Shown here piece after piece: positions 45,301-53,716 of a DNA stretch of 61,271 bases. Location: the NCBI GenBank assembly GCA_002340355.1, contig DDLX01000009.1, forward strand, positions 1 through 61,271, written 5' to 3'. The stretch is from Cytophagales bacterium UBA2561 (GTDB lineage: Bacteria; Bacteroidota; Bacteroidia; Cytophagales; Thermoflexibacteraceae). Position 1 is the stretch's first letter. Each line of letters starts with the position of its first letter. The notes beneath the pieces are model-generated. The model was not told the origin of the DNA, ran no database searches, and worked only from the letters and a program-made list of their open reading frames with translations. Both the position numbers and the translations under genes were made by a program.

Positions 45301-46206
45301 ATGGAAGCTATTATTACAATTGTAGGTTTTTTAGGTGCAGGAAAGACCACTTTACTAAAACATCTAACGACTCGTTATATAGATCAAGGTTGGAGTCCTT
45401 TCATTATTCTCAATGATTATGAGAATGCCAATCTTGACATTCAACAGTTTATCGGAAAAATAGAACCTAAATGGGTTAGGGCACTTAGTGGAAGTTGTAT
45501 TTGTTGTAGTGGAATAAATGAACTTCGGGATTTTGTGAATAGAGTTCCTAAACGAACAAACGGAATTACACTCATCGAAGCGAATGGGACTTCTGATGCT
45601 TGTTCACTTATGGGGTTTCTTGGCGTTGGTGTCAACAGTCGGTTTTTGCCACCAATTCAAATATCTGTAGTTGATGTCAAAAACTGGCAAAAGCGAGGAG
45701 AGCATAATGAATTAGAAGCCAACCAGCTTCAAGTCTCTTCTTTAATTGTACTAACACATCTTGAAAATACATCAATGAACAGACAAGCTTCTGTGGTTAG
45801 TGAAATTCACGCAATCAATCCATTAGCTGAAATTATCAAGATGGACGAAATTGATCTTTCTCTTATTCCCAAACTTTCTCCTTCTAAAAATAAGGCTCAG
45901 AAACTTGACCACCTTAAAGCTCATTGGTCTTCTTGCTCTGTGGACTTACCTAATTTACCTAACTTAAATTGTATTTATGATATTTGTAAGACATTGCCAA
46001 AAAGTATTCTTCGGATAAAAGGCTGTACACAAATAGGAGCCGAAGACGGGTACACTTATTTTGAACGTACTCCAGATGGTCAAGTATATATTCGACCTTA
46101 TAACGGAGTGCCAATAACTGGAGCCAAGCTCTTAACTGTAGGTCTTGGTAGTGAGCCATCATTACTTAAAGAAGTCATCGAAAATAGTTTGAAAGTAACA
46201 AAATAA
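45301..46206 (+). CDS. CobW/COG0523-family GTP-binding metallochaperone-like protein
   Basis: 301 residues. Walker A GFLGAGKTTLLKHL at residues 9-22, a metal-binding CxCC motif in LSGSCICCSGINEL, and the Walker B-like LIEANGTSD, where the family usually has ET(S/T)G. A C-terminal CobW_C-like domain follows. COG0523 proteins deliver zinc, cobalt or other metals to target enzymes with GTP hydrolysis. No Zur-type box was recognised upstream and no metal enzyme is adjacent, so the metal cannot be named. It is divergent from the histidine kinase gene. Confidence 0.9.
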   Translation: MEAIITIVGFLGAGKTTLLKHLTTRYIDQGWSPFIILNDYENANLDIQQFIGKIEPKWVRALSGSCICCSGINELRDFVNRVPKRTNGITLIEANGTSDACSLMGFLGVGVNSRFLPPIQISVVDVKNWQKRGEHNELEANQLQVSSLIVLTHLENTSMNRQASVVSEIHAINPLAEIIKMDEIDLSLIPKLSPSKNKAQKLDHLKAHWSSCSVDLPNLPNLNCIYDICKTLPKSILRIKGCTQIGAEDGYTYFERTPDGQVYIRPYNGVPITGAKLLTVGLGSEPSLLKEVIENSLKVTK

Positions 46207-46334
46207 TCTTCTGAGTGCTTCGGATATACTAATATTTCTTTCACCTAAGAGATTGTTTAAAAATCTTTGAAAAATATCTTTAGGGAATACACTTTATTTA
46301 GTGAAATAGCTTTCATTGCTCAAAATCGCTGATG

Positions 46335-46368
46335 TACATAAAGTAGGGTTTACAAACCTTACTTTGTA
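46335..46368. repeat. Hairpin resembling the core of the foldback element at 10.1 kb
   Basis: TACATAAAGTAGGGTTT (46335-46351) pairs with AAACCTTACTTTGTA (46354-46368), with one bulge and one mismatch. The core GTAGGGTTTACAAACCTTAC is similar to GTGGGTTTGCAAACCCAC at 10179-10196. No flanking direct repeat was found. It lies in the 243-base gap after the CobW-family gene and could also be a terminator, though the T-run is weak. Confidence 0.45.
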
Positions 46369-46449
46369 TACATTTATGTAAAAATTTGATAATCAATATT
46401 ATATCACGAAGTTTATGATGTATTTAGGACACAATAAAATAAAAAAAGT

Positions 46450-46851
46450 ATGGATTGGAAGTTTTTTATAGGAGAGTGGAAATCAACCAAGAAATTTGAT
46501 CCTTTAAATTATAATTCAAATTTTGAAAATTGGATAAATGCGACAGCCTGCAATGGGTATTTTAAGTTTATTGTAAATTACCACGAAGATTCCAATGAAT
46601 ATTCCTCAGAGGTTCACATACCTGTTACATATTATGCAGATTTTGTTTTAGAACCTAACCAATCAAAAGCCTTAAATCGCACGAGTTATTATAAGATATA
46701 TCAAGGAAGATTTGCATTAAAGAAAAAAACGATCCAAATCTGGCAAAATGAAAACGATCCTATACGAATTAAGTATTCAATCAAAAACAACTTATTGACA
46801 CTCAAACTATTTGCAACGGATATCAATTTTCTGCCGTTGGCTGATATTTAG
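46450..46851 (+). CDS. Hypothetical cytoplasmic protein
   Basis: 133 residues, no signal peptide, no membrane helix. The pattern MDWKFFIGEWKSTKKFDP at the start, followed by alternating strands (ACNGYFKFIVNYHED, SSYYKIYQGRFALKKKTIQI), resembles a small lipocalin-like beta-barrel fold. No named family is recognised. It is a single gene between the CobW-type gene and a leftward T9SS cargo gene. Confidence 0.65.
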   Translation: MDWKFFIGEWKSTKKFDPLNYNSNFENWINATACNGYFKFIVNYHEDSNEYSSEVHIPVTYYADFVLEPNQSKALNRTSYYKIYQGRFALKKKTIQIWQNENDPIRIKYSIKNNLLTLKLFATDINFLPLADI

Positions 46852-46910
46852 TCCTAACAACACCAATCAACAATATTGAATCTATTTAACAAGCATTTAT
46901 ATTGATTTAT

Positions 46911-48977
46911 TTAATCTAATAAATAAATTGCCTCAGTTAACTTTTCCTGAAATGTAACACCATTTCGACAACCCGTATACTCAATAACCATTTGATAGAC
47001 AGAAGGTTGTAAAGGTTTTCCATTAAATGTGCCATCCCAGCGAATTTCAGGGTCGGTAGTTTCAAAAACCAAAATTCCCCAACGATTATAAATTCGCATA
47101 TGAAATGATTTCAAATCCTGATGCTCAATTCCATACTCATTATTATCAGGTGTACTAAAGGGAGTAAATGCATTCGGAATCGTCAAAACAGGCTCACAGC
47201 AATTAATAACTTCAATAGATTTCGAAGTTTCACAACCTACTGTATTTTTGACAGTTATGGTATAGATGCCGACTTCATCAATCTCTAATTCAGATGTATC
47301 CGATAAAAAAGTAGAACCCTTATACCATTCATAAACTAAGGGATCATTTCCTGTATCATCTACCTGAGCAGTCAAAGTGGTAAGAGGAGTTTTTTCACAT
47401 AAATATGGCTCTCCTACAATCTCAATCGAAGGCACCGATAAAGCTTTAATTGTAAACGTATCGGTCGAAAAACACCCATCTTCATTGGTAATTTTCAGAT
47501 AAAAGTCGCCGATTTCCCGAGTTTCCCAATCTTGTCCTTCTTCCACTTTCTGTCCACTTTTTCGAACCCACTCGTAACGAGCAAAGTCTTGTCCATCAGG
47601 TGCTTCTATAGTAATAGATTCATTTTCACAAAAAGTATATTCTGATTCAAGCGAAAATACGGGTGGTCTTGAAAAAATCACCTCACTCCTACCCAACTGC
47701 TCGCAACCTTCTGTATCAAAAACAGTTACGGCATAGTTTCCAGCCATCTTCACACTAAGAGTTTGAGAAGTTCCAAGCACTTGATTTGCTCCATTTTTCC
47801 ACTCATAACTTGCAAAATTTCCCGCATCTAAAACCACCGAATCTCCCTCACATAATATTGATTTTCCTAAATCAAATTCTGGAACTTCATTTGGAGCAAC
47901 ACGAAGTTCTCCACTTGATTGAAGAGTCGAAAGCTGTCCCTCTGTAACCGTATAAACTTGATACCAATACGTATTTTGCAAATCTACATCAGCATCAAAA
48001 TAACTAACATCTTGTATTTTTTCAGTTTGGTATATAAATGAATAGTTTGTTCCATCAGTTGATTTATACAATACTGAACCTACAGTATTTCCTCCTGAAC
48101 CATCCGTCAAATCCCAATCCAATTGAATCCCATTTTGGTTGTCACAAATTGTCCGTAAATTTTCAGCTTCAACATTGGGAATCGGAGATTGAAAAGTAAA
48201 TTTAACTCGATTTCCATCCTGTAAACGATTCAAAGAAGGTATGACTCCTGAATCCAAAACATTACTAACATCTCCGACTTTATTAGTAGGCGGATTTTGT
48301 GTCAAATCAATACCCATTGTTTCATTTCCTCCATTTTTTCCACCGATACCACAACGAACATTACGCAAGTCTAAAAATAGATTCATTTTTCCATAAATCA
48401 TTTCAATTCTACCGCCTTGTGGCTGAGATGGCTGAGAGGCTGTTTCATGTACAACTAACTGAAAAGTAGCATCTTCAAAAGGACTTTCATAATTTATGTG
48501 TAAATTTTTCCACTCTACTACTAACTGACGCTGTGGAGCTGTTCCAATAATTTTATAATGTACTTTTCCATTTGCAGAGGTTTTCCATTGGGCGATATAA
48601 TCATTGGTTACAGGGTCAGAGTCTAATCCTGCAAAGACTGCAATTCGAGCATTATCAGGAATGTCATACGTATTTCCATTGGGGTGAATTTTGGTTGTTC
48701 CGAATCGTAAAGTACCATTACAATTTACGGAGAAATCAGTATAACGTTCTCCCATAAACCATACTTCAAAACCCAATGGAATGACATTCGAAGAAGTCGC
48801 TGTCTTATTTGCTCCAATAAGCTCTGTAGTACCTGAATTCATATCAATCAGGGAAGCATCCTGAGCAACCGTAAATTCATAATCAATGGCTTCTTGTGCA
48901 AAAGAAAAAAATGAAATAAAAAAAAGAAACCAAATAAATAAAAAAACAGATAGTAAATTATTTGTACTTTTAAGCAT
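46911..48977 (-). CDS. Secreted protein with T9SS type B (gliding motility-associated) C-terminal domain
   Basis: 688 residues. Signal peptide to FSFAQ. The N-terminal part is a beta-sandwich (FEVWFMGERYTDFSVNCNGT), the middle has several Ig/PKD-like domains with YEWxxG-type motifs (FASYEWKNGANQVLG, FARYEWVRKSGQK, YEWYKGSTFLSD). The last 90 residues form the type B sorting domain: TIPNAFTPFSTPDNNEYG, FHMRIYNRWGILVFET, WDGTFNGKPLQPSVYQMVIE. Such proteins leave the cell by the type IX system and stay at the surface or are secreted. Together with the PorW/SprE-like gene this supports an active T9SS in this organism. Probable adhesin or matrix protein. Confidence 0.93.
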   Translation of the reverse strand: MLKSTNNLLSVFLFIWFLFFISFFSFAQEAIDYEFTVAQDASLIDMNSGTTELIGANKTATSSNVIPLGFEVWFMGERYTDFSVNCNGTLRFGTTKIHPNGNTYDIPDNARIAVFAGLDSDPVTNDYIAQWKTSANGKVHYKIIGTAPQRQLVVEWKNLHINYESPFEDATFQLVVHETASQPSQPQGGRIEMIYGKMNLFLDLRNVRCGIGGKNGGNETMGIDLTQNPPTNKVGDVSNVLDSGVIPSLNRLQDGNRVKFTFQSPIPNVEAENLRTICDNQNGIQLDWDLTDGSGGNTVGSVLYKSTDGTNYSFIYQTEKIQDVSYFDADVDLQNTYWYQVYTVTEGQLSTLQSSGELRVAPNEVPEFDLGKSILCEGDSVVLDAGNFASYEWKNGANQVLGTSQTLSVKMAGNYAVTVFDTEGCEQLGRSEVIFSRPPVFSLESEYTFCENESITIEAPDGQDFARYEWVRKSGQKVEEGQDWETREIGDFYLKITNEDGCFSTDTFTIKALSVPSIEIVGEPYLCEKTPLTTLTAQVDDTGNDPLVYEWYKGSTFLSDTSELEIDEVGIYTITVKNTVGCETSKSIEVINCCEPVLTIPNAFTPFSTPDNNEYGIEHQDLKSFHMRIYNRWGILVFETTDPEIRWDGTFNGKPLQPSVYQMVIEYTGCRNGVTFQEKLTEAIYLLD

Positions 48978-49210
48978 AGAAAAATAGAATTATTCAATAA
49001 TAGGTTTAACTTGATTTATATGTCGTTATTTTAAAGGATATCTTTATCGCTAAAGACTAATATTATAAAGAAAAGGTTCATTTTACGATTAAAATGAAAA
49101 ACAAACTGAATCAATATATTTATTTCTGTAAAATAACTGTGAAACCTTCAAATTATACTCTAAAGTTCTATTGCCCAGAGTTATTTGATGCTTTTTTAGG
49201 TATATCTACG

Positions 49211-49218
49211 TAGATTTG
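49211..49218 (+). promoter_or_regulatory. Candidate -7 box for the STAS-like gene
   Basis: TAGATTTG is an exact TAnnTTTG box 37 bases before the ATG at 49256. The nearest TTG (49185-49187) is 23 bases away, slightly long. Confidence 0.4.
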
Positions 49219-49255
49219 CAGGAACATTTTGATATAATATAATTATTAAAAAATT

Positions 49256-49696
49256 ATGACACATAATCTTCTTTATAACTCTAAGTTTGTCAAACATGAA
49301 TATAATACTGATGATCAGACACTTTATACAGAATGGTTTATTGAAACTGAAAATATGAATACAACTGACTTCAAACACGAAGTCCTTCACTGGGGAGAGG
49401 TTTCTAAACAAGTTCCTTTGTCTTATATTTTTGATTATTGTTGTAACTTTTTATATACTATTACCCCTGAAGAACAAATTTGGATGGCACATCAATTAAA
49501 TCCAATTTGGTCAGTTGCACAGGTGAAGAAATATGCTCATATTGTCCCTAAAGAATTCATCAGTAATTTAACTGTAGAGCAATTATTTGATGAATTTTTT
49601 GCTATGAATCTTAGTCATCAGTTTGAATTAAAACATTTTGCCGATAATCGAACTGAAGAGGCTTCCCGATGGCTTCTTAATTCTTCAAATATTTAA
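49256..49696 (+). CDS. STAS/SpoIIAA-like small protein
   Basis: 146 residues. LYTEWFIETENMNTTDFKHE, VLHWGEVSKQVPLSYIFDYC, NFLYTITPEEQIWMAHQLNP and KKYAHIVPKEFISNLTVEQL reproduce the strand-helix pattern of SpoIIAA-like STAS proteins common in Cytophagia. Such proteins may be phosphoswitch partners of SpoIIE phosphatases, two of which are in this window. The usual serine at the switch position is not obvious, so the phospho-role is only a suggestion. Assignment is by pattern, not by a strict motif. Confidence 0.6.
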   Translation: MTHNLLYNSKFVKHEYNTDDQTLYTEWFIETENMNTTDFKHEVLHWGEVSKQVPLSYIFDYCCNFLYTITPEEQIWMAHQLNPIWSVAQVKKYAHIVPKEFISNLTVEQLFDEFFAMNLSHQFELKHFADNRTEEASRWLLNSSNI

Positions 49697-49879
49697 TAAT
49701 TTAAGCTTATATTGATATTTTATTACCTTGAAAAAATTAAATCAATAAACCTAATTTTTATATATAAAAATATTCTAATGGCTTGTGAGTGTCTTACTAA
49801 TTGATAATCAAATGCCTGTATTATGAGATGATTAAACCTAGAAAAGATAAAAAAAATTGAAATAATTTTTAAGAAAGTG

Positions 49880-49910
49880 TTGCATATTTCAAATTAACCT
49901 CATAGATTTG
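49880..49910 (+). promoter_or_regulatory. Promoter of the HU gene
   Basis: TTG at 49880-49882, 20 bases, TAGATTTG at 49903-49910: exact consensus, 54 bases upstream of the GTG start. The 268-base gap before it is AT-rich and otherwise empty. Confidence 0.7.
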
Positions 49911-49964
49911 CACCGAAGTAATTGATTTATAGATTCTTAATATTAAACTAATCCTTATAATACA

Positions 49965-50273
49965 GTGACAAAAGCAGATATTATTAGTGAAATTGCTGAA
50001 CAAACTGGCATTGACAAAGCCGATGTACAATCGACTGTGGAAGCCTTTTTTACCGTAGTGAAAAATAACATGGCGGACGGCGAAAATATTTATGTGCGAG
50101 GGTTTGGTAGTTTCGTCAATAAGCGACGTGCCAAAAAGATCGGGCGAAATATCTCCAAAAATGAACCCATTGTAATTAATGAGCATTACATTCCAAGCTT
50201 CAAACCTTCTAAAACATTCGTAGAGATTATTAAATCAAGCGAAAAAGTCAAATTAGCAAACAAAGAAGACTAA
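49965..50273 (+). CDS. HU/IHF-family DNA-binding protein (GTG start)
   Basis: 102 residues from a GTG start at 49965; the family begins M-T-K-A-D-I, so this start is right. Helices MTKADIISEIAEQTGIDKAD and VQSTVEAFFTVVKNNMADGE, then the beta-arm GFGSFVNKRRAKKIGRNISK, the conserved P-bearing tip and a C-terminal helix (KPSKTFVEIIKSSEKVK). HU bends DNA and compacts the nucleoid. Monocistronic with exact promoter and terminator. Confidence 0.95.
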   Translation: MTKADIISEIAEQTGIDKADVQSTVEAFFTVVKNNMADGENIYVRGFGSFVNKRRAKKIGRNISKNEPIVINEHYIPSFKPSKTFVEIIKSSEKVKLANKED

Positions 50274-50309
50274 CCGTTCGTTTTCAATCCAAAATAATTT
50301 ATTAATTTC

Positions 50310-50346
50310 AAAAGTCCCAACAAACGCTTATTTGTTGGGACTTTTT
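50310..50346 (+). terminator. Terminator of the HU gene
   Basis: AAAAGTCCCAACAAA (50310-50324) pairs perfectly with TTTGTTGGGACTTTT (50331-50345), followed by T residues. Confidence 0.9.
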
Positions 50347-50369
50347 CATTAAAAAATCTGGTAATTCTT

Positions 50370-51230
50370 ATGCTACGTACTCATTATCTATTAATTGGTT
50401 TAGCAGTTTTTGCTATAATCGGCTTGTATTTATTACCCCGTTCAGTTGTCAATACGAAGGAGCGTTCCATGAGTTCTACGGAAGCTCACCTGAATCAGGA
50501 TTCACAAAATCATACTGATAGTGATTCTCAACATTCTGATGATCACCAGAATAATATGGAATCCCATTCGGTAACACTAACTGCCGAACAACAAGAAAAT
50601 TTGAATCAATATCGGGCTACTTTTTTGGAAGCAAGCGAATTTTTGAATAAACGACAAGCCTTTGAAAAATTACGCCAACAATTTCGACAAGTAGGACAGT
50701 TTGATAGCTTGATTTATTATGCTGAGCATTTGAATCAAGATTTTCCTTCTGATGAAACCCTAGAATTAGTTGGAGATGCTCACTATGAGGCGTTTGCTTT
50801 TGCCATGAACTCAGATAAAAAGTTACAATTTGCTGAAAAGGCTCGTACTTTTTATGACAAAATTACAGAAAAGTCCCCCGAAGTTCAGGTTAAAATTGGG
50901 GTAACTTATGTAACTACTTCTTCTCCCATGCAAGGAATTCGAATGATTCGAGAAGTCTTAAATAAAAGCCCAGAAAACGAATTTGCTCTTTTTAGCCTTG
51001 GAAATTTATCAATGCAAAGTGGACAATTTGAAAAAGCTATTGAACGTTTTGAGAAATTAATCTCATTGAATCCTAATGATTTGGAGGCTCAATTGCGATT
51101 AGCAGAGTGCTATTTACAGACTCAACAACCTGAAAAAGCACTACCTAAATTGAAATTAGTCTTAGAAAATACGGAAGAACCTGTACGCAAAAATGCACTA
51201 CAAAAATTAGTAAATGAGTTAGAAAAATAG
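50370..51230 (+). CDS. TPR protein with N-terminal membrane anchor
   Basis: 286 residues. An N-terminal hydrophobic helix (LLIGLAVFAIIGLYLLPRS) acts as anchor or signal; then a His/Ser/Asp/Gln-rich linker (SQNHTDSDSQHSDDHQNN) and TPR repeats at about 95-285 (NEFALFSLGNLSMQSGQFEK, DLEAQLRLAECYLQTQQPEK). Likely a periplasmic scaffold for protein assembly. The His-rich linker might bind metal. No closer assignment possible. Confidence 0.85.
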   Translation: MLRTHYLLIGLAVFAIIGLYLLPRSVVNTKERSMSSTEAHLNQDSQNHTDSDSQHSDDHQNNMESHSVTLTAEQQENLNQYRATFLEASEFLNKRQAFEKLRQQFRQVGQFDSLIYYAEHLNQDFPSDETLELVGDAHYEAFAFAMNSDKKLQFAEKARTFYDKITEKSPEVQVKIGVTYVTTSSPMQGIRMIREVLNKSPENEFALFSLGNLSMQSGQFEKAIERFEKLISLNPNDLEAQLRLAECYLQTQQPEKALPKLKLVLENTEEPVRKNALQKLVNELEK

Positions 51231-51238
51231 TATCTTTG
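51231..51238 (+). promoter_or_regulatory. Candidate -7 box for the 29-residue ribosomal gene
   Basis: TATCTTTG is an exact TAnnTTTG box, 73 bases before the ATG at 51312 and directly after the previous stop codon. No TTG at the ideal distance. Confidence 0.45.
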
Positions 51239-51311
51239 CGCTCATTTTAGAATAGATTTATTCTTAAATTTGACTTTTAAATTAATTTTTTTAATCTAAA
51301 ATTTAGTCCTT

Positions 51312-51401
51312 ATGCCTTGCGGAAAAAAGCGAAAACGCCATAAGATTGCGACGCACAAGCGCAAAAAACGACTCCGAAAAAATAGACATAAGAAGAAGTA
51401 G
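51312..51401 (+). CDS. AURKAIP1/COX24-domain small ribosomal protein
   Basis: 29 residues, almost all basic: MPCGKKRKRHKIATHKRKKR followed by LRKNRHKKK. This is the Bacteroidota form of the AURKAIP1/COX24 domain, annotated as a tiny ribosome-associated protein related to mitochondrial small-subunit protein mS38. In Bacteroidota the third residue is usually Ser; here it is Cys. It has its own -7 box and a strong terminator, as expected for a highly expressed ribosomal gene. It is too short for most gene-length cut-offs. Confidence 0.88.
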   Translation: MPCGKKRKRHKIATHKRKKRLRKNRHKKK

Positions 51402-51454
51402 GCTGTATTCTTACACGAATAAGCTACTAAAAGTCTTAACGGATTCCTATTCAA

Positions 51455-51486
51455 TGAATACCCCTTTCGGTATTCATTTTTTTTTT
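51455..51486 (+). terminator. Terminator of the COX24-type gene
   Basis: TGAATACC (51455-51462) pairs with GGTATTCA (51469-51476), followed by ten T residues. The end overlaps the candidate pdxA -7 box. Confidence 0.9.
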
Positions 51487-51493
51487 ACCTTTG
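51486..51493 (+). promoter_or_regulatory. Candidate -7 box for pdxA
   Basis: TACCTTTG is an exact TAnnTTTG box 41 bases before the pdxA ATG, immediately after the T-run of the preceding terminator. No well-spaced TTG; the stem of the terminator occupies that place. Confidence 0.45.
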
Positions 51494-51534
51494 ACATACT
51501 ATAAAATGAACGTATTCACGGAGAACATTGTGAT

Positions 51535-52584
51535 ATGCCCCAAGAAAAACAAACCAAACCTGTTATTGGTATTACCATAGGCGACTTTAATGGTATAGGT
51601 CCTGAGATCATTATCAAGACTTTAATGGATAACCGAATTTGTAAATTTTGTACGCCTGTTGTTTTTGGTTCAAGTAAAATTTTTTCACGTTACAAGAAAA
51701 TACTCCAGATCGAAGGATTTCAATATCAATCCTTAGGAGAAAATACACCACTCAATCCCAAAAAAGCAAATATCATGAATTGCTGGGAAGACAACCTTGA
51801 TATTAAGCCAGGTAAAGTCCGTCAAGAAGCAGGACGTAGTGCTTTTTTAGCTCTTCAAAAGTCAGTTGAATTCCTGAAATCAGGTCAAATTGAGGCAGTT
51901 GTAACTGCTCCAATTAATAAGGATAATATTCAAAGCCCCGAATTTCAGTATCCTGGACATACTGAGTTTTATACTGAAAGTTTTACAAAAAACGTAGAAA
52001 GTTTGATGCTTTTGGTTTCGGACGATTTACGAGTTGGAACAGTGACAGGGCATATTCCCCTTCGAAATATTGCTGAGTCACTTACTAAAGAAAAAATTAG
52101 ACAAAAATTAGTAATTCTAATAAATACCTTAAAAAAAGATTTTGGTATTCAACGTCCAAAAGTCGCTGTTTTAGGATTGAACCCTCATGCAGGCGAAAAT
52201 GGACTTTTAGGTAAAGAAGAACAAGATATTATTGAGCCTGTTATTATCGAATTAAAGAAAAAAGGGAACTTGGTTTTTGGTCCTTTTCCTTCGGATGGTT
52301 TTTTCGGAACGGCAAGTTATCAACAATATGATGCGGTTCTTGCCATGTACCACGACCAAGGACTAATTCCGTTCAAAACACTTGCTTTTAATACGGGGGT
52401 TAATTTTACGGCAGGACTTCCTATCATTCGTACTTCACCTGATCACGGTACTGCTTATGGAATTGCAGGACGTAAAAAAGCAGATGAAAGCTCCTTTCGT
52501 GCCGCTCTATTTTTGGCTTGTGATATTGTTAAAAATCGTCAAGAGCATCAGCAACTACAAAAAGTCGATATTTCGCACTCATAA
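51535..52584 (+). CDS. pdxA: 4-hydroxythreonine-4-phosphate dehydrogenase
   Basis: 349 residues. The enzyme oxidises 4-phosphohydroxy-threonine in the DXP-dependent vitamin B6 route, before condensation by PdxJ. Family motifs: N-terminal GITIGDFNGIGPEI, VTAPINK, metal-site His in YPGHTEFY, ALNPHAGENG-type block (GLNPHAGENGLLGKEE), MYHDQGLIPFKTLAF with a second His, and RTSPDHGTAYGIAG with the third. All metal-binding His are present, so it should be active. Single gene, rightward. Confidence 0.97.
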   Translation: MPQEKQTKPVIGITIGDFNGIGPEIIIKTLMDNRICKFCTPVVFGSSKIFSRYKKILQIEGFQYQSLGENTPLNPKKANIMNCWEDNLDIKPGKVRQEAGRSAFLALQKSVEFLKSGQIEAVVTAPINKDNIQSPEFQYPGHTEFYTESFTKNVESLMLLVSDDLRVGTVTGHIPLRNIAESLTKEKIRQKLVILINTLKKDFGIQRPKVAVLGLNPHAGENGLLGKEEQDIIEPVIIELKKKGNLVFGPFPSDGFFGTASYQQYDAVLAMYHDQGLIPFKTLAFNTGVNFTAGLPIIRTSPDHGTAYGIAGRKKADESSFRAALFLACDIVKNRQEHQQLQKVDISHS

Positions 52585-52668
52585 CTTAGTATTTTTTGGC
52601 TAAAAATTGTACTTTTACTTTCAGTTAATTTACTCCTAAAACTCAATAATGCTATAATTATTTAATAA

Positions 52669-53487
52669 ATGAGCAAGCTAATCGACATTGCCTCGGCGGA
52701 ATTAGGAACAACAGAAATTGAAGGAGCAAGACATAATCACCGTATTTTGAAGTATGCTCATGAGGCAGGCTTTGATTGGGTAAACGACGATGAAACGCCT
52801 TGGTGTAGTATTTTTCTGAACTGGGTAACACACAAAGCAGGTTATGAACGCAGTAAAGATGCTCGCTCAAAATCGTGGCGTGATGTTGGTAGAGTCGTTA
52901 AGAATCCACAGCCAGGAGATGTTATTCTATTCGGGACAAAAGGAAGTCTTGATAAAATATATCATGTAGGTATCTTTACGGGATTTTCAGAAGATGGACG
53001 TAAAGTGTTCTGTTTAGGAGGAAACCAAACCAATGCTGTTTCCATTTCTAAGATGTGGCGTTTTGAAGTTGCGGGGTATCGTCGTCTAGAAACAACAAGT
53101 AGTGTTATTGATTTGACAGGAGAAGAAGATACTCAAGAAGTCAAGAAAATTACAGAAAAAAAACAACTTCAACATATAACTCAACCTGTTCCGAAATCTA
53201 GTTTGTATCTTCATGCCATTAGATTACGAAAAGGACATGAAGGAGAGGAAGTTTCTCGTTTACAGGAAGTTCTAAACGCAGCTGGATTTGATTGTGGTGA
53301 AGTAGATGGTGTTTTTGGTGAAAAAACTAAAAAAGCAGTCGTAATGGCTCAGCTCAAGGCAGGCTTGAGAATGACTGGTAAGACCAATCGTAAAACTCGG
53401 AAGTATTTAGCTAAAACATTAGATATCGATATCAGACCTGAGCTATTCAAATCATTATTAGGCAAAAAAATATTAGGACGAATCTAA
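52669..53487 (+). CDS. TIGR02594/CHAP-type amidase with peptidoglycan-binding domain, endolysin-like
   Basis: 272 residues. The catalytic domain (about 1-140) is of the NlpC/P60-CHAP superfamily, TIGR02594 type: IASAELGTTEIEGARHN, nucleophile Cys in ETPWCSIFLNWV, PGDVILFGTK, His in YHVGIFTGF and GGNQTNAV. The C-terminal 80 residues are a PG_binding_1 domain (LRKGHEGEEVSRLQEVLNAA, CGEVDGVFGEKTKKAV). It should cut peptide cross-links of murein. There is no signal peptide, which is typical of phage endolysins or of proteins released by lysis or by a contractile system. No other phage gene is near, so it appears domesticated or a cytoplasmic recycling enzyme. Confidence 0.9.
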   Translation: MSKLIDIASAELGTTEIEGARHNHRILKYAHEAGFDWVNDDETPWCSIFLNWVTHKAGYERSKDARSKSWRDVGRVVKNPQPGDVILFGTKGSLDKIYHVGIFTGFSEDGRKVFCLGGNQTNAVSISKMWRFEVAGYRRLETTSSVIDLTGEEDTQEVKKITEKKQLQHITQPVPKSSLYLHAIRLRKGHEGEEVSRLQEVLNAAGFDCGEVDGVFGEKTKKAVVMAQLKAGLRMTGKTNRKTRKYLAKTLDIDIRPELFKSLLGKKILGRI

Positions 53488-53504
53488 ATCACAAGTTTGC
53501 TTGA

Positions 53505-53546
53505 TAAGCTTACTTTTATTTTACTAAAAAATAAGACGTAAGCTTA
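53505..53546. terminator. Hairpin after the endolysin-like gene
   Basis: TAAGCTTAC (53505-53513) and GTAAGCTTA (53538-53546) are perfect 9-base arms around a 24-base loop, 18 bases past the stop codon. The loop is long and the T-run weak, so termination is possible but not certain. Confidence 0.4.
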
Positions 53547-53716
53547 GACTTATTTTAATATTTTTCATACTAAAAAATACTTTTTATCAACAAAAAGTAC
53601 ATCTAGAAATAGCCTAAAAATGAAAGCCAAACAAAATCTTTCGACTCAGTATGTTTTTTGTCGGAACGAAATGTAAACTTCGATAAAACTTGGACTCTTA
53701 CTGACTCAAGAAATAA

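Noticed and set aside
45301..46206. CobW-family GTPase as a nickel or hydrogenase (HypB) or urease (UreG) factor
   Set aside because: No hydrogenase or urease gene is present and the CxCC motif fits the COG0523 group; the metal is left open.
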